Positions 53,992 to 63,217 of a DNA stretch of 64,000 nucleotides are shown here, in pieces. The position numbers were made by a program, and so were the translations under genes. Origin of the DNA: JAIBJN01 sp963699495 (lineage in GTDB: Bacteria; Actinomycetota; Thermoleophilia; Gaiellales; Gaiellaceae); assembly GCA_963699495.1 (NCBI GenBank), contig CAVOUB010000003.1, positions 496,001 to 560,000 of the forward strand. The letters are read 5' to 3'. The notes beneath the pieces are model-generated. The model saw nothing but the letters and a program-made list of their open reading frames with translations, searched no databases and had not been told where the DNA came from. The first letter of the stretch is position 1. Each line of letters opens with the position of its first letter.

Positions 53992-54846
53992 TCAGGCGGC
54001 TGCCGACTCCCCCCTTTTGTCCCAGTAGCGGCGCAGGCCGGCGTAGGACTGCCAGAAGGGCCCTGCTTGCTGGAAGAGGTCGGCCGTGGCCGGGTCCGCC
54101 GCCGCCCGCACGTCCGCTTCGGCTGCGGCGACGAACTCCTCCTCCGACCCGTCGCGGGCGCGCTCCGCCCAGGTCCGCAGGGCCGCCCGCAGCTCGGCGA
54201 GGTGGAAGGCGGGATCGTCGGCGACGCCGAAGTGGGCGAGCAGGAGACGCTCGGGGCTGCGCGCCTCGATCGCGTCGAGGGTGCGCTCCCACGCCTCCAC
54301 GTCGATGTCCGGGGGCGGGGCGACCGGGGCGACGTACCGGCCGGGCTGGATGCGCACGCCGGCGGCGTCGCCCGTGAAGCAGGAGCCGTCGGGCGCCAGG
54401 TAGGCGACGTGGTGCGAGGCGTGGCCCGGCGTCGGGAACGCCTCGAGGTCGAGCACCCGGTCGCCCACGACCCGCACGTTCTCCTCGGGCACCGGCTCGA
54501 GCGGCCCCCACAGCCGGTCGAAGCTGTCCCCGTAGAGGCGGCGCGCGCTCCGCTCCAGGCGGCTCGGGTCGACGACGTGCGGCGCCCCGATCTCGCTCAC
54601 GTGCACGAGCAGCCCGGGGTTCTCCCGGACGAGCGAGCCGGCCGCGCCCGCGTGGTCGAGGTGGATGTGGGTGAGGACGAGGTGGCGCAGCTCCCCGATC
54701 CCGAGCCCGTGCGCTGCGAGGCCCTCCCGCAGCGCGTCCAGAGAGCTCGCCGGCCCGCAGTCGACGAGCGCCGGCTCGTCACCTGCGAGCAGGTAGGAGC
54801 CGATGACGCGCTCGCGGCCGAGGTGCCTGAGATCGAGGAGCTGCAC
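53992..54846 (-). CDS. Metallo-beta-lactamase fold hydrolase
   Basis: A 284-residue MBL protein. Zinc motif HIHLDHAG (His60, His62, Asp64, His65), then TPGHASHHVAYL and CFTGDAAGVRIQ. The C-terminal 70 residues are helical. Substrate unknown. Complete. Confidence 0.88.
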   Translation of the reverse strand: MQLLDLRHLGRERVIGSYLLAGDEPALVDCGPASSLDALREGLAAHGLGIGELRHLVLTHIHLDHAGAAGSLVRENPGLLVHVSEIGAPHVVDPSRLERSARRLYGDSFDRLWGPLEPVPEENVRVVGDRVLDLEAFPTPGHASHHVAYLAPDGSCFTGDAAGVRIQPGRYVAPVAPPPDIDVEAWERTLDAIEARSPERLLLAHFGVADDPAFHLAELRAALRTWAERARDGSEEEFVAAAEADVRAAADPATADLFQQAGPFWQSYAGLRRYWDKRGESAAA

Positions 54847-54870
54847 CCGAGGAACGCTAGCCGTAGGCCG

Positions 54871-55293
54871 CTACGTGACCGTGAGCGTTCCCTCCATGCC
54901 CGCCATCCTGTGACCGTCGACGGTGCAATAGAACTCGTACTCGCCGGGCTCGAGCGTGAGCGTGAGGGTGGTGCTCCCCTCGGTGATCGTGTCGCTCTTC
55001 TCTTCGACTCCGTTCCCCTCGACCTCGACGTTGTGGGACATTCCGGAGTCGTTCGTGAACTCGATCGTCACCTCGCCGGCCGGAGCGGTCAGCGTGCTCG
55101 GGTCGAACTTGAGGGCGCCGCTCGGGTCCGCAGCGAGCGCGATGGTGGTTCCGCCACCCCCGCCTCCCGTCGTGTCGGCGGAGGTGCCGGGCTCGGTGGA
55201 GCCTGCCGCATCGTCGTCGTCGCCGCCGCAGGCGGCCACGGCGAGAGCGAGGGCGAGAACGGTGAGCAGGAGCGTGAACAGACGTCGCGTCAT
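54871..55293 (-). CDS. Cupredoxin (plastocyanin/azurin-like) lipoprotein
   Basis: A 140-residue lipoprotein with lipobox LAVAAC (Cys22), a Ser/Gly/Asp-rich linker, and a cupredoxin domain with copper ligands His87 (GMSHNVEV), Cys123, His128 and a Met (YCTVDGHRMAGMEG). A copper electron carrier or copper handler outside the membrane. Start overlaps the stop of the next gene (upstream on the minus strand). Confidence 0.88.
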   Translation of the reverse strand: MTRRLFTLLLTVLALALAVAACGGDDDDAAGSTEPGTSADTTGGGGGGTTIALAADPSGALKFDPSTLTAPAGEVTIEFTNDSGMSHNVEVEGNGVEEKSDTITEGSTTLTLTLEPGEYEFYCTVDGHRMAGMEGTLTVT

Positions 55294-56225
55294 GGGACTC
55301 CTTCCTGAGGTGGCCTTCCGAATCTACCTACGCGGGGGGCGGCGAAGTGGATCAGCAGAGCGGTCACGAGGATCGCCGCCCACGCCCAAGAGGGCTTCGG
55401 CACGATCATGCTCGGAAGCTTGAGTGACGTCGTGCCCCGCTTGACGAGCTGCTCGAGCCAGAAGTCCTGCAGGGCGTTCGCCAGGCCGTAGACGAACATG
55501 AGCGCGACGTAGAAGCCGAGGGCGACCCGCAGGAACGGTGTCCGGAGGTCGGGCACGACCCGCGAGAGCGCCAGCGCCGACAGCGCGAACAGTATTCCGT
55601 CCAGGCCGTGGTGGTGGCCGAGATGCACCGCCCTGAGGTCGGGGTGCCCAGGCTCGGGCCAGAGCTCGTCGCTCATGAAGAGCGAGCCGAGTCCGGGTAT
55701 GTGCCCGATGTAGACGCCAACCTCTGCCAGCCACCACGGAAGGGCGGCGAGCACGAGGAGAACGACGGTCACTGCGCGCGCCGCGTCCCAGCCCCCGCCG
55801 AACGGGCGCGACGCGCCGATCCCGCCGCGGGCGAGGGCGACTCCCGTGAGGACAACGGCAAGCAGGATCCCGAGGGCGGGGATCGCGTTGACCGGCTTTG
55901 CGTCCAGGTCGGACTGCTCGACGACGCCGGGCCAGAAGACCACCGCGCAGAGAACGGCGGCCAGCGCGGCCACGACGGCAAGGCGGCCCCGGACCCGTTC
56001 GGCGACGACCGCCAGGAGCGCGATGGCGGCGAGTGACAACGGGAAGTTCAGGAAGACGAGCACCCGGCCTGCACCTGCCGTGAAGCCTTCGCCGCTGACG
56101 TTGTAGAACTCGTGCGCGGGCAGCCGGGAGTACGTGACCCACATGGCCACGGCGACGAGGCCGAAGAGCAGCCAGACCGCGAGAACCTCGGCGAGGCCGG
56201 GCCGCGGCGCATTCCCAGCGCTCAC
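55290..56225 (-). CDS. Multi-pass membrane protein, unknown function
   Basis: A 311-residue protein from GTG 56225 with about eight hydrophobic helices. The loop HPDLRAVHLGHHHGLDGIL between helices is His-rich and may bind a metal. It overlaps the cupredoxin lipoprotein gene by 4 nt, so the two may work together, for example in copper or heme handling. No family recognised. Confidence 0.55.
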   Translation of the reverse strand: MSAGNAPRPGLAEVLAVWLLFGLVAVAMWVTYSRLPAHEFYNVSGEGFTAGAGRVLVFLNFPLSLAAIALLAVVAERVRGRLAVVAALAAVLCAVVFWPGVVEQSDLDAKPVNAIPALGILLAVVLTGVALARGGIGASRPFGGGWDAARAVTVVLLVLAALPWWLAEVGVYIGHIPGLGSLFMSDELWPEPGHPDLRAVHLGHHHGLDGILFALSALALSRVVPDLRTPFLRVALGFYVALMFVYGLANALQDFWLEQLVKRGTTSLKLPSMIVPKPSWAWAAILVTALLIHFAAPRVGRFGRPPQEGVP

Positions 56226-56231
56226 GCGCCC

Positions 56232-56237
56232 TACACT
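56232..56237 (+). promoter_or_regulatory. -10 element TACACT of the cyclase gene
   Basis: TACACT 9 nt before the ATG at 56247, within the 21-nt gap to the divergent membrane protein gene. Confidence 0.35.
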
Positions 56238-56246
56238 ACTCCCGCC

Positions 56247-59200
56247 ATGTCCGAATGCGCCTCCTGCGGCTTCGAGAACCGGCCGGGCGCGCTGTTCTGC
56301 GGAAGCTGCGGCGAGCAGCTCGGCAGGACCTGCCCCGCGTGCGGCGAGACCGTCGCGCTGGAGCTCGCCTTCTGCACCAAGTGCGGCTCCGCGATGGCGC
56401 CCGGCGAAGCCGACCTGCCCATCCTCGAGGAGCGCAAGGTCGTCACCGTCCTCTTCGCCGACCTGGTCGGCTTCACCGGCCGGGCCGAGACGCTCGACCC
56501 CGAGGACGTTCGCGGGATGCTCACGCCCTACCACGCCCGCGTGAAGGCGGAGCTCGAGAGCTACGGGGGCACGGTGGAGAAGTTCATCGGCGACGCGGTG
56601 GTCGCGCTCTTCGGCGCCCCGCTCGCGCACGAGGACGACCCGGAGCGCGCCGTGCGGGCGGCCCTGGCCGCCCGGGACGCCCTCGGGGAGCTGAACGCCG
56701 CCGACCCGGCGCTCGGCCTCCACGTGCGCATCGGCGTGACGACAGGCGAGGCGATGATCGCGCTCTCGGCGCGTCCCAAGGAGGGAGAAGGGATGGCGAC
56801 GGGCGACGTGGTCAACACGTGCTCGCGACTGCAGTCGGCTGCACCGGTCGACGGGATCCTGGTGGACGAGCCGACCTATCGCGCGACGTCTACCGTGATC
56901 GAGTACCGCGAGGCCGCGCCCGTCCAGGCCAAGGGAAAGTCCGAGCCCGTGCCGGTCTGGGAGGTGGTTGCGCCGCGGACGCGTCTCGGCGTGGACATCG
57001 CCTTCCGCGGCGGCGCGGGGCTGGTCGGGCGGCAGGAGGAGCTTCGACTGCTCCGTGACGCGGTCGCGCGCTCCGAGCGCGAGCGCTCCCCGCAGCTGGT
57101 CACGCTGGTGGGCGCGCCGGGCATCGGCAAGAGCCGCCTCCTCTTCGAGCTCTGGTCGGCGCTCGCCTCCGACCCCGCCGCCTTCGTCTACTGGCGCCAG
57201 GGCCGCTCGCTGCCCTACGGCGAGGGCGTGAGCTTCTGGGCACTCGGCGAGATGGTGAAGGCGCAGGCGGGCATCCTCGAGTCGGACGAGTCCGAGGCGG
57301 CCGAGGACAAGCTGCGTACCGCGGTCTCGGCGGTGATCCCGGACGAGGTGGAGGCGTCGTGGGTGCTCGAGCACCTGCGCCCGCTGGTCGGCCTCGGCGG
57401 GCCGGCGCAGGACGCGGCCGACCGCCGCCCCGAGGCGTTCGGGGCCTGGCGAAGGTTCTTCGAGGCGCTCGCCGAGCAGAAGCCGCTCGTGCTCGTCTTC
57501 GAGGACCTCCACTGGGCCGACGAGGGCCTCCTCGACTTCGTCGACCATCTCGTGGACTGGGCCTCGGGTGTCCCCATCCTCGTCGTCTGCACGGCCCGCC
57601 CGGAGCTGCTCGAGCGGCGGCCCGGCTGGGGCGGCGGCAAGCGCAGCGCCCTCACCGTGTCGCTGGCCCCGCTCACCGACCAGGAGACGGAGCAGCTGAT
57701 CGGCGCGCTCCTGGCCGAGAAGACGGTGCCGAACGGACGGGCGGCGAAGCTTCTCGCCCACGCGGGCGGCAACCCGCTCTACGCGGAGGAATACGTCCGC
57801 ATGCTGGCCGAGCCGGGCGCGCGCGCGGGCCTCCCCCTCCCGGAGACGGTGCAGGGGATCATCGCCGCCCGCCTCGACACGCTGGCGGCCGAGGAGAAGG
57901 CGCTGGTGCAAAGCGCGTCGGTCGTCGGCAAGGTCTTCTGGGTCGGGGCGCTGGAGGCGGTGAGCGACAGGCCGCGGGCCGAGGTCGAGGAGGGGCTCCT
58001 GCGGCTGGAGCGCAAGGAGTTCGTCCGGCGCGAGCGGCGCTCCTCGGTGGCGGGGGAAACGGCCTTCGTCTTCCGCCACGGCCTCGTCCGGGACGTCGCC
58101 TACTCCCAGATCCCCCGGCCGCGCCGCGCCGACATCCACCGGCTCGCGGCCGAGTGGCTCGAGGGGCTGGCCGGCGACCGGGCCGAGGACCTCGCCGACC
58201 TGATCGCCCACCACTACCTGAGCGCGCTCCAGTTCGCCCGCGCCGCCGGCCGCGACCTCGCCGACCTGCCTGAGCGCGCGCGCCAGGCGCTCCTCGAAGC
58301 GGGCGACCGCGCGCTCGCTCTCTCCGCCTACGCGGCCGCGGTGCGCTTCTACCGCGAGGCGCTGGCGTCATGGCCCGAGGACGACCCCGAGCGGCCGCGG
58401 CTCCTCTTCCGCTACGGACAGGTGCTCTTCGGCGCCGAGGCAGCCGGCGCGGACGTGCTGGCCGAGGCGGCCGCCGAGCTTCTCGACAACGGGGAGCTCG
58501 AGCTCTCGGCTGAGGCCGAGGTGCTTCTCGGGGACCTGCTCATGGTCTCCCACGGCAGGCGCGAGGAGGCGGCGACGCACTTCGAGCACGCCGCCTCGCT
58601 TCTCGCCGAGCGCCCTCCGTCGCGGTCGAAGGCCCGCGTCCTGGCGATCCGCGCCGGCTTCTACCTCGCCGTGGACGAGGCGGAGGACGCGATGGGCGCG
58701 GCAGGCGAGGCGCTGGAGATGGCGAACGAGCTGGGGCTGGACGAGCTCCGGGCGCACTCGCTCTCGACGCTCGGCTTCTCGCGGGTGATGACCGGCGACC
58801 TGGAGGGCCTGCGCGACCTGCGCGAGAGCGTCGAGGTCGCCGCCGCCGCGAACTCGCCCCAGGCTGCCCGGGGCTACAACAACCTGGCTTCGATCACCGC
58901 CGACCTCGGCGACCTTCCGCACGCGTTCGAGCTCTACGAGGAGAGCAGGAGGGTGGCCGAGCGCTTCGGCGACGCCATCGCGCTTCGCTGGCTCGACATC
59001 GAGCGGATGTACGAGCTCTACTGGCGAGGCGACTGGGACGGGGCGCTGGAGGTCGGTGACAACCTCTTGACGGATTCCGACGAGGACGCCGCGCTGCACA
59101 AGCCGGACGCCCTGCTCATCCGTGGGAAGATCGCGCTCGCCCGCCAGGGCGCCGAGCAGGCGCTCGGTGATGCCGCCCACGCCCTCGAGCTGGCGCGGGC

Positions 59201-59648
59201 GGTCGGCGCCCCGCAGATCATCCTGCCCGCTCTCGCCCTCGATGCGCACGCGCTCGCGGCCGCCGGCCGCTCCGACGCCGCCGGCCTGGCCGCCGACGAG
59301 CTGCTCAGGCTGTGGCTGGACGAGGGGCGAGGCATCTCGCTGGCGTCGTTCTGGCTGGCGGACCTCGCATTCGCCCTCGCCGAGCTCGGCCGCGCCGGGG
59401 AGCTGCTTCTCGCGGCGGACCGCACGCCGACGCGCACGCGCTGGCTCGACGCGACCCAGGCGGTCGCCGAGGGCGACTGGCAGCGCGCCGCCGGGATCTT
59501 CGCCCGGATCGGCTCCCTCCCGGACGAGGCTCTGGCGCGCCTCAACGCCGCGGCGGGCCTGACCGAGGCGGAAGCCGGCGAGCAGCTGCGCCGCGCGAAC
59601 GCGTTCTACGGAAACGTCGGCGCGGCCGCCTCCACGCCCGCCAAGTAA
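56247..59648 (+). CDS. Zinc-ribbon class III adenylate/guanylate cyclase with AAA ATPase and TPR repeats
   Basis: A 1133-residue protein. Order: double zinc ribbon (Cys4, 7, 18, 21, 29, 32, 43, 46), class III cyclase domain (VTVLFADLVGFT with metal Asp72, then EKFIGDAVVALFGAP), AAA ATPase (Walker A GAPGIGKS at residues 289-296, VFEDLHWADEG), and a TPR-like superhelix over the last 450 residues. Such architecture couples cyclic-nucleotide synthesis to an ATP-driven sensor. Its stop TAA lies inside an inverted repeat. Complete. Confidence 0.88.
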   Translation: MSECASCGFENRPGALFCGSCGEQLGRTCPACGETVALELAFCTKCGSAMAPGEADLPILEERKVVTVLFADLVGFTGRAETLDPEDVRGMLTPYHARVKAELESYGGTVEKFIGDAVVALFGAPLAHEDDPERAVRAALAARDALGELNAADPALGLHVRIGVTTGEAMIALSARPKEGEGMATGDVVNTCSRLQSAAPVDGILVDEPTYRATSTVIEYREAAPVQAKGKSEPVPVWEVVAPRTRLGVDIAFRGGAGLVGRQEELRLLRDAVARSERERSPQLVTLVGAPGIGKSRLLFELWSALASDPAAFVYWRQGRSLPYGEGVSFWALGEMVKAQAGILESDESEAAEDKLRTAVSAVIPDEVEASWVLEHLRPLVGLGGPAQDAADRRPEAFGAWRRFFEALAEQKPLVLVFEDLHWADEGLLDFVDHLVDWASGVPILVVCTARPELLERRPGWGGGKRSALTVSLAPLTDQETEQLIGALLAEKTVPNGRAAKLLAHAGGNPLYAEEYVRMLAEPGARAGLPLPETVQGIIAARLDTLAAEEKALVQSASVVGKVFWVGALEAVSDRPRAEVEEGLLRLERKEFVRRERRSSVAGETAFVFRHGLVRDVAYSQIPRPRRADIHRLAAEWLEGLAGDRAEDLADLIAHHYLSALQFARAAGRDLADLPERARQALLEAGDRALALSAYAAAVRFYREALASWPEDDPERPRLLFRYGQVLFGAEAAGADVLAEAAAELLDNGELELSAEAEVLLGDLLMVSHGRREEAATHFEHAASLLAERPPSRSKARVLAIRAGFYLAVDEAEDAMGAAGEALEMANELGLDELRAHSLSTLGFSRVMTGDLEGLRDLRESVEVAAAANSPQAARGYNNLASITADLGDLPHAFELYEESRRVAERFGDAIALRWLDIERMYELYWRGDWDGALEVGDNLLTDSDEDAALHKPDALLIRGKIALARQGAEQALGDAAHALELARAVGAPQIILPALALDAHALAAAGRSDAAGLAADELLRLWLDEGRGISLASFWLADLAFALAELGRAGELLLAADRTPTRTRWLDATQAVAEGDWQRAAGIFARIGSLPDEALARLNAAAGLTEAEAGEQLRRANAFYGNVGAAASTPAK

Positions 59649-59666
59649 CAGACTGTCACCTGGCGG
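59638..59666. terminator. Inverted repeat shared with 11398-11422
   Basis: Fourteen-base arms around one central base: CCGCCAAGTAACAG-A-CTGTCACCTGGCGG, with two A/C mismatches when read on the plus strand and only G-U wobbles on the minus-strand RNA. It follows the minus-strand gene at 59674 by 7 nt, and contains the TAA stop of the plus-strand cyclase gene. Same core as the site at 11398. Confidence 0.5.
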
Positions 59667-59673
59667 CGCCGTT

Positions 59674-59937
59674 CTAGTCGCGGTCGTGGCGCTTCTGCGT
59701 GTCCGGGTGGTCCACGGCCTCGAGCTCGAAGAGCTTCCCGCGGCCTCCGATCGCCGCGTAGACCGCCTCTTCGTTCTCGGGATCCTCGACGTTCACGAGC
59801 GCGAACCAGGTGTTCTTCTTCGTGCGCCCGACGAAGAGCACCTCGCCGCCGTTCTCCCGGGCCTCCTTGCGGACCGCCTTGGCCCGCTGCTTCGGGCCGG
59901 GGTTATCGGGGTCGATCACCCAGTAGTGGTGCGGCAC
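59674..59937 (-). CDS. Small protein, tandem paralogue of the next gene
   Basis: An 87-residue protein starting MPHHYWVIDPDNPGPK. It matches the next gene in its opening MPHH and in the middle (GGEVLFVGRTKKNTWFALVN versus GGKVLFVGVDGTGKYFVLVN). The fold appears small and mixed alpha/beta. Family not recognised; a duplicated pair. Confidence 0.55.
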   Translation of the reverse strand: MPHHYWVIDPDNPGPKQRAKAVRKEARENGGEVLFVGRTKKNTWFALVNVEDPENEEAVYAAIGGRGKLFELEAVDHPDTQKRHDRD

Positions 59938-59946
59938 GTCACCCTC

Positions 59947-60213
59947 CTAGCTTCGCTTCCGCGGCTTCTTCTCCACCTCGGCGGGGCTCTTGAGAACGAT
60001 GCCGGCGTCGCCGGCAGCGGCCTTCAGCGCAGCCCGTAGCTTCTTCGGTTCCTTCACCTTCGACATGTTGACGAGGACGAAGTACTTGCCCGTCCCGTCG
60101 ACGCCGACGAAGAGCACCTTCCCGCCGTGCGCCTTGACGGTCTTCCGGATCTCGGCGTCGTTCGCCCGCGCGCCCGAGGCGCCGGGGGCGACCCGAAACC
60201 AGTGATGGGGCAT
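59947..60213 (-). CDS. Small protein, tandem paralogue of the previous gene
   Basis: An 88-residue protein (MPHHWFRVAPGASGARANDA) with a basic tail (VEKKPRKRS). ATG 60213 has a GGGAGGAGGG upstream and is preferred over a longer start, because the paralogue begins at the same MPHH. First gene of the pair. Confidence 0.55.
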   Translation of the reverse strand: MPHHWFRVAPGASGARANDAEIRKTVKAHGGKVLFVGVDGTGKYFVLVNMSKVKEPKKLRAALKAAAGDAGIVLKSPAEVEKKPRKRS

Positions 60214-60256
60214 GCCTGACCCTCCTCCCTGCCTCAGCACCGGCATCCTTGCATAC

Positions 60257-60286
60257 CGAAAGGGGTGCGGCTAGATCACCCTTTCG
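60257..60286. repeat. Hairpin upstream of the GGDEF gene
   Basis: CGAAAGGGGTG (60257-60267) and CACCCTTTCG (60277-60286) are complementary apart from one bulged G, with a 9-nt loop. It lies in the divergent gap of about 156 nt between the small paralogues and the GGDEF gene. It could be a leader hairpin or operator; no riboswitch family was recognised. Confidence 0.35.
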
Positions 60287-60369
60287 AGTGAGGGAACGCC
60301 TCCCCAGGCCGGGTTCAATTCGTTCTGGCTTCCGCTGGAGGAGCCCTAAGAGGAGGTACCTGCGGCCGC

Positions 60370-63093
60370 GTGGAACTCAGAGAGGTGAACAGCCTGGTTC
60401 CCGGGGCGACCCAGGAGACCCTCCCGACGCCGCCCCCCGCGCGCTGCGACGGGCTCGTCGACTCCTATCGCCGACTCGCCGACGTCTTCCACGAGGTCCT
60501 GTCCGAGCAGACGCACTCGACCGTCCTCGAGCGCATCGCCGACTCGCTTGCGGACGTCATCCCCTACGACGCGTTCACGATCTACCAGGCCGACGAGGCT
60601 CGCCGGCTACTCATCCCCGTGATGGCGCGGGACCGCTGGGCGGACGAGATCATGAGCGACCGGCCCGTGCTCGGGGAAGGGATCACCGGCTGGGCGATCG
60701 ACCACTGCGAGCCGCAGCTCGTCAACGACGCGCACCTCGACCCGCGCGTGAAGACCGTCCCCGGAACCCCCGACGACGAGCCGGAGTCCCTCATCTCCGT
60801 CCCGCTCGTCGCCCGCGGCGCCGTCAAGGGCGCTCTCAACGTCTATCGGCTCGGCGCCGGCGCGCGCTTCACGGAGGAGGAGTTCGAGCTGGCCAAGCGC
60901 TTCGGGGACGCCGCCGCGCTCGCGCTCGACAACGCGCAGGTTCGCGCCGCCCTCGAGCTGCAGGCGCAGACCGACTCCCTCACCGGCCTCTACAACCACC
61001 GCTACTTCCATGACCGCCTCCGCTCCGAGCTGAACCGTGCGAGCCGGACGCACGACTCGATCGCCGTGCTGATGCTCGACATCGACGACTTCAAGCGCGT
61101 AAACGACATCCACGGTCACGGCGTCGGCGACCTCGTGCTCGTCGAGTTGGTCGACCTCCTCCAGGCGACCGTGCGCGCCTCGGACGTCGTCTGCCGCCTC
61201 GGCGGCGAGGAATTCGGCGTGATCATGGCCTCATGTGACGCCGGGGACGCCCTCGGGCTGGCCCGCAGGATCGTCGACCGGCTCGCCGAGACCGAGATCG
61301 GGCCCGCGGGCAAGCTCAGCGTCTCCATCGGGATCGCGCAGGGCCCCGAGCACGCCATGAACCCGCGCGAGCTGGTCGCGTGCGCCGAGATCGCGATGAT
61401 GACCGCCAAGGCGCGCGGCAAGGACCAGGCCGTCCTCTTCGAGGAGGAAGAGGAGGGCGAGCGCCCCGCCCCGGCCGCCGTCGGGCGCGACGTGCGCTCG
61501 ATCGCGCACCTGAAGATGCTCCAGAGTCTCGCAGGCAAGCTCAACCGCCTGAACGACGTCCGCGAGATCGGCGATGCGATCGTCAACGAGCTCCGGATGC
61601 TCGTCGACTACCACAGCTGCCGCCTGTACGTGGTCGACGGCGACGACCTCGTCCCCGTCGCGTGGCGCGGCGACCTCGATCCCTACTCGGACGAGAGCGT
61701 CGAGGCGCTCTCCTGCCGGATCGGCGAGGGCATCACCGGCCGCGCCGCCGAGACCGGCGAGTCGATCCTGCTCTCGAACGCGCTCGACTGCGACTTCGCG
61801 GTCACGATTCCGGGCACGGACGACGTGGACGAGTCGATGATCGCCGTCCCGCTCCGGTACGGCACGCGCGTGATCGGCGCGGTCGTCATCTCCAAGCTCG
61901 GCGTCGACCAGTTCGACGAGGACGACGTGCGCCTCCTCGAAGTGCTCGGAGGCCACGCCTCGGTCGCGCTCGAGAACGCTCGCCTGTACGAGGCCGAGCG
62001 GCTCGAGGCGAAGCGGGCGAGGGCCTCGCTCGAGATCTCGAACGCGCTCCTGGAATTCAGCCGCCGCCTGGCGCTCGCCGAGTCACTCGACGAGGTGCTC
62101 GAGCGCGCAGTGGAGCTGTCCGCACGGCTGCTCGAGAAGCCGCGGTCGTCCGTCTGGCTCCAGCACCGCGCCGGCGAGGATCTCGTCGTCCGCGCGCTCT
62201 TCGGCTACGGCTGGCGCGACGCCGGCATCCTCCAGGAGACCGCGCTCACCGACGAACGCGCCCGCGAGCTGCTCGACGCCGACGAGCCCTTCCAGATCGA
62301 GGCAGGCAAGTTCCCGATGGACGGGAGCAAGGAGCTCAACCGCGGCCGCGCCGCGGTCGCCCCCCTCCGCCTGGACGGCGGCCGCCTCGGCTGCATCGTC
62401 GTCCGCACCGACCCGGACGGAGACTCCTTCGACGATCGCAGCATGCGCCTGCTCGCCGGTGTGGCGCACCAGGTGAAGCTCGCGGTCGCCAACGCCTCCA
62501 GCTTCGAGAGCCTGGAGCGGACGTTCCTCTCGACCGTCGAGGCGCTCGCCAACGCGCTCGAGGCCAACGACGAGTACACCTCCTCGCACGCGCGCTGGAT
62601 CACCGACATGGCGCTCCACGTCGGCCGAGAGCTCGGGCTCGACCCCAAGACCCTCAAGCGCCTCGAGCTCGGCGCGCTCTTCCACGACATCGGCAAGATC
62701 GGCGTGCCCGAGGCGATCCTCTCCAAGCCCGGGCCGCTCTCGGACGAGGAATGGAGGGTCGTCAGGCTCCATCCCGAGCTGGGCGCACGCATCCTCGCTC
62801 CCATCGAGCGGCTCGAGCAGGTGTGCGAGATCGTCCGCCACTGCCACGAGCACTGGGACGGCACCGGCTATCCCAACGGGCTCGCGGGAGAGGAGATTCC
62901 GATCGAGTCGCGGGTGATCCTCGTCTGCGACGCCTACCACGCGATGACCACCGACCGGCCGTACCGCCGGCGTCTCTCCGTCGAGGAGGCCTGCCGGCGC
63001 CTCCGGGAGGCGGCGGGCAAGCAGTTCGACCCGAAGGTCGTCGAGGTCTTCCTCGCGCTCGACGCTCCGGCGATGGCCGGCCGCGCCGCCTAG
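60370..63093 (+). CDS. GAF-GGDEF-GAF-HD-GYP bifunctional c-di-GMP turnover protein
   Basis: A 907-residue cytoplasmic protein. Order: GAF (residues about 40-200), GGDEF diguanylate cyclase with intact GGEEF motif at 278-282, one or two further GAF-like domains (about 400-700), and an HD-GYP phosphodiesterase with HDIGK (772-776), then HCHEHWDGTGYPNGLAG. Both catalytic motifs look intact, so the protein could both make and degrade c-di-GMP under control of the GAF sensors. GTG start with GAGGAGG upstream. Confidence 0.92.
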   Translation: MELREVNSLVPGATQETLPTPPPARCDGLVDSYRRLADVFHEVLSEQTHSTVLERIADSLADVIPYDAFTIYQADEARRLLIPVMARDRWADEIMSDRPVLGEGITGWAIDHCEPQLVNDAHLDPRVKTVPGTPDDEPESLISVPLVARGAVKGALNVYRLGAGARFTEEEFELAKRFGDAAALALDNAQVRAALELQAQTDSLTGLYNHRYFHDRLRSELNRASRTHDSIAVLMLDIDDFKRVNDIHGHGVGDLVLVELVDLLQATVRASDVVCRLGGEEFGVIMASCDAGDALGLARRIVDRLAETEIGPAGKLSVSIGIAQGPEHAMNPRELVACAEIAMMTAKARGKDQAVLFEEEEEGERPAPAAVGRDVRSIAHLKMLQSLAGKLNRLNDVREIGDAIVNELRMLVDYHSCRLYVVDGDDLVPVAWRGDLDPYSDESVEALSCRIGEGITGRAAETGESILLSNALDCDFAVTIPGTDDVDESMIAVPLRYGTRVIGAVVISKLGVDQFDEDDVRLLEVLGGHASVALENARLYEAERLEAKRARASLEISNALLEFSRRLALAESLDEVLERAVELSARLLEKPRSSVWLQHRAGEDLVVRALFGYGWRDAGILQETALTDERARELLDADEPFQIEAGKFPMDGSKELNRGRAAVAPLRLDGGRLGCIVVRTDPDGDSFDDRSMRLLAGVAHQVKLAVANASSFESLERTFLSTVEALANALEANDEYTSSHARWITDMALHVGRELGLDPKTLKRLELGALFHDIGKIGVPEAILSKPGPLSDEEWRVVRLHPELGARILAPIERLEQVCEIVRHCHEHWDGTGYPNGLAGEEIPIESRVILVCDAYHAMTTDRPYRRRLSVEEACRRLREAAGKQFDPKVVEVFLALDAPAMAGRAA

Positions 63094-63217
63094 CCTTTTT
63101 CTGAACCTCTCCCGAAACGAAGCCCTGAGCCGGGGCCGCACTGGTCGGCGCTCCGGCTACGAGCCTCCTGCGTCGCCTCGCACCGCCCAGCGACGGCGGC
63201 AGGCTCTCGGAAAGGTT

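Noticed and set aside
60250..60365. Possible c-di-GMP riboswitch before the GGDEF gene
   Set aside because: A hairpin is present, but the conserved GEMM core segments and the GNRA-type loop arrangement were not found.
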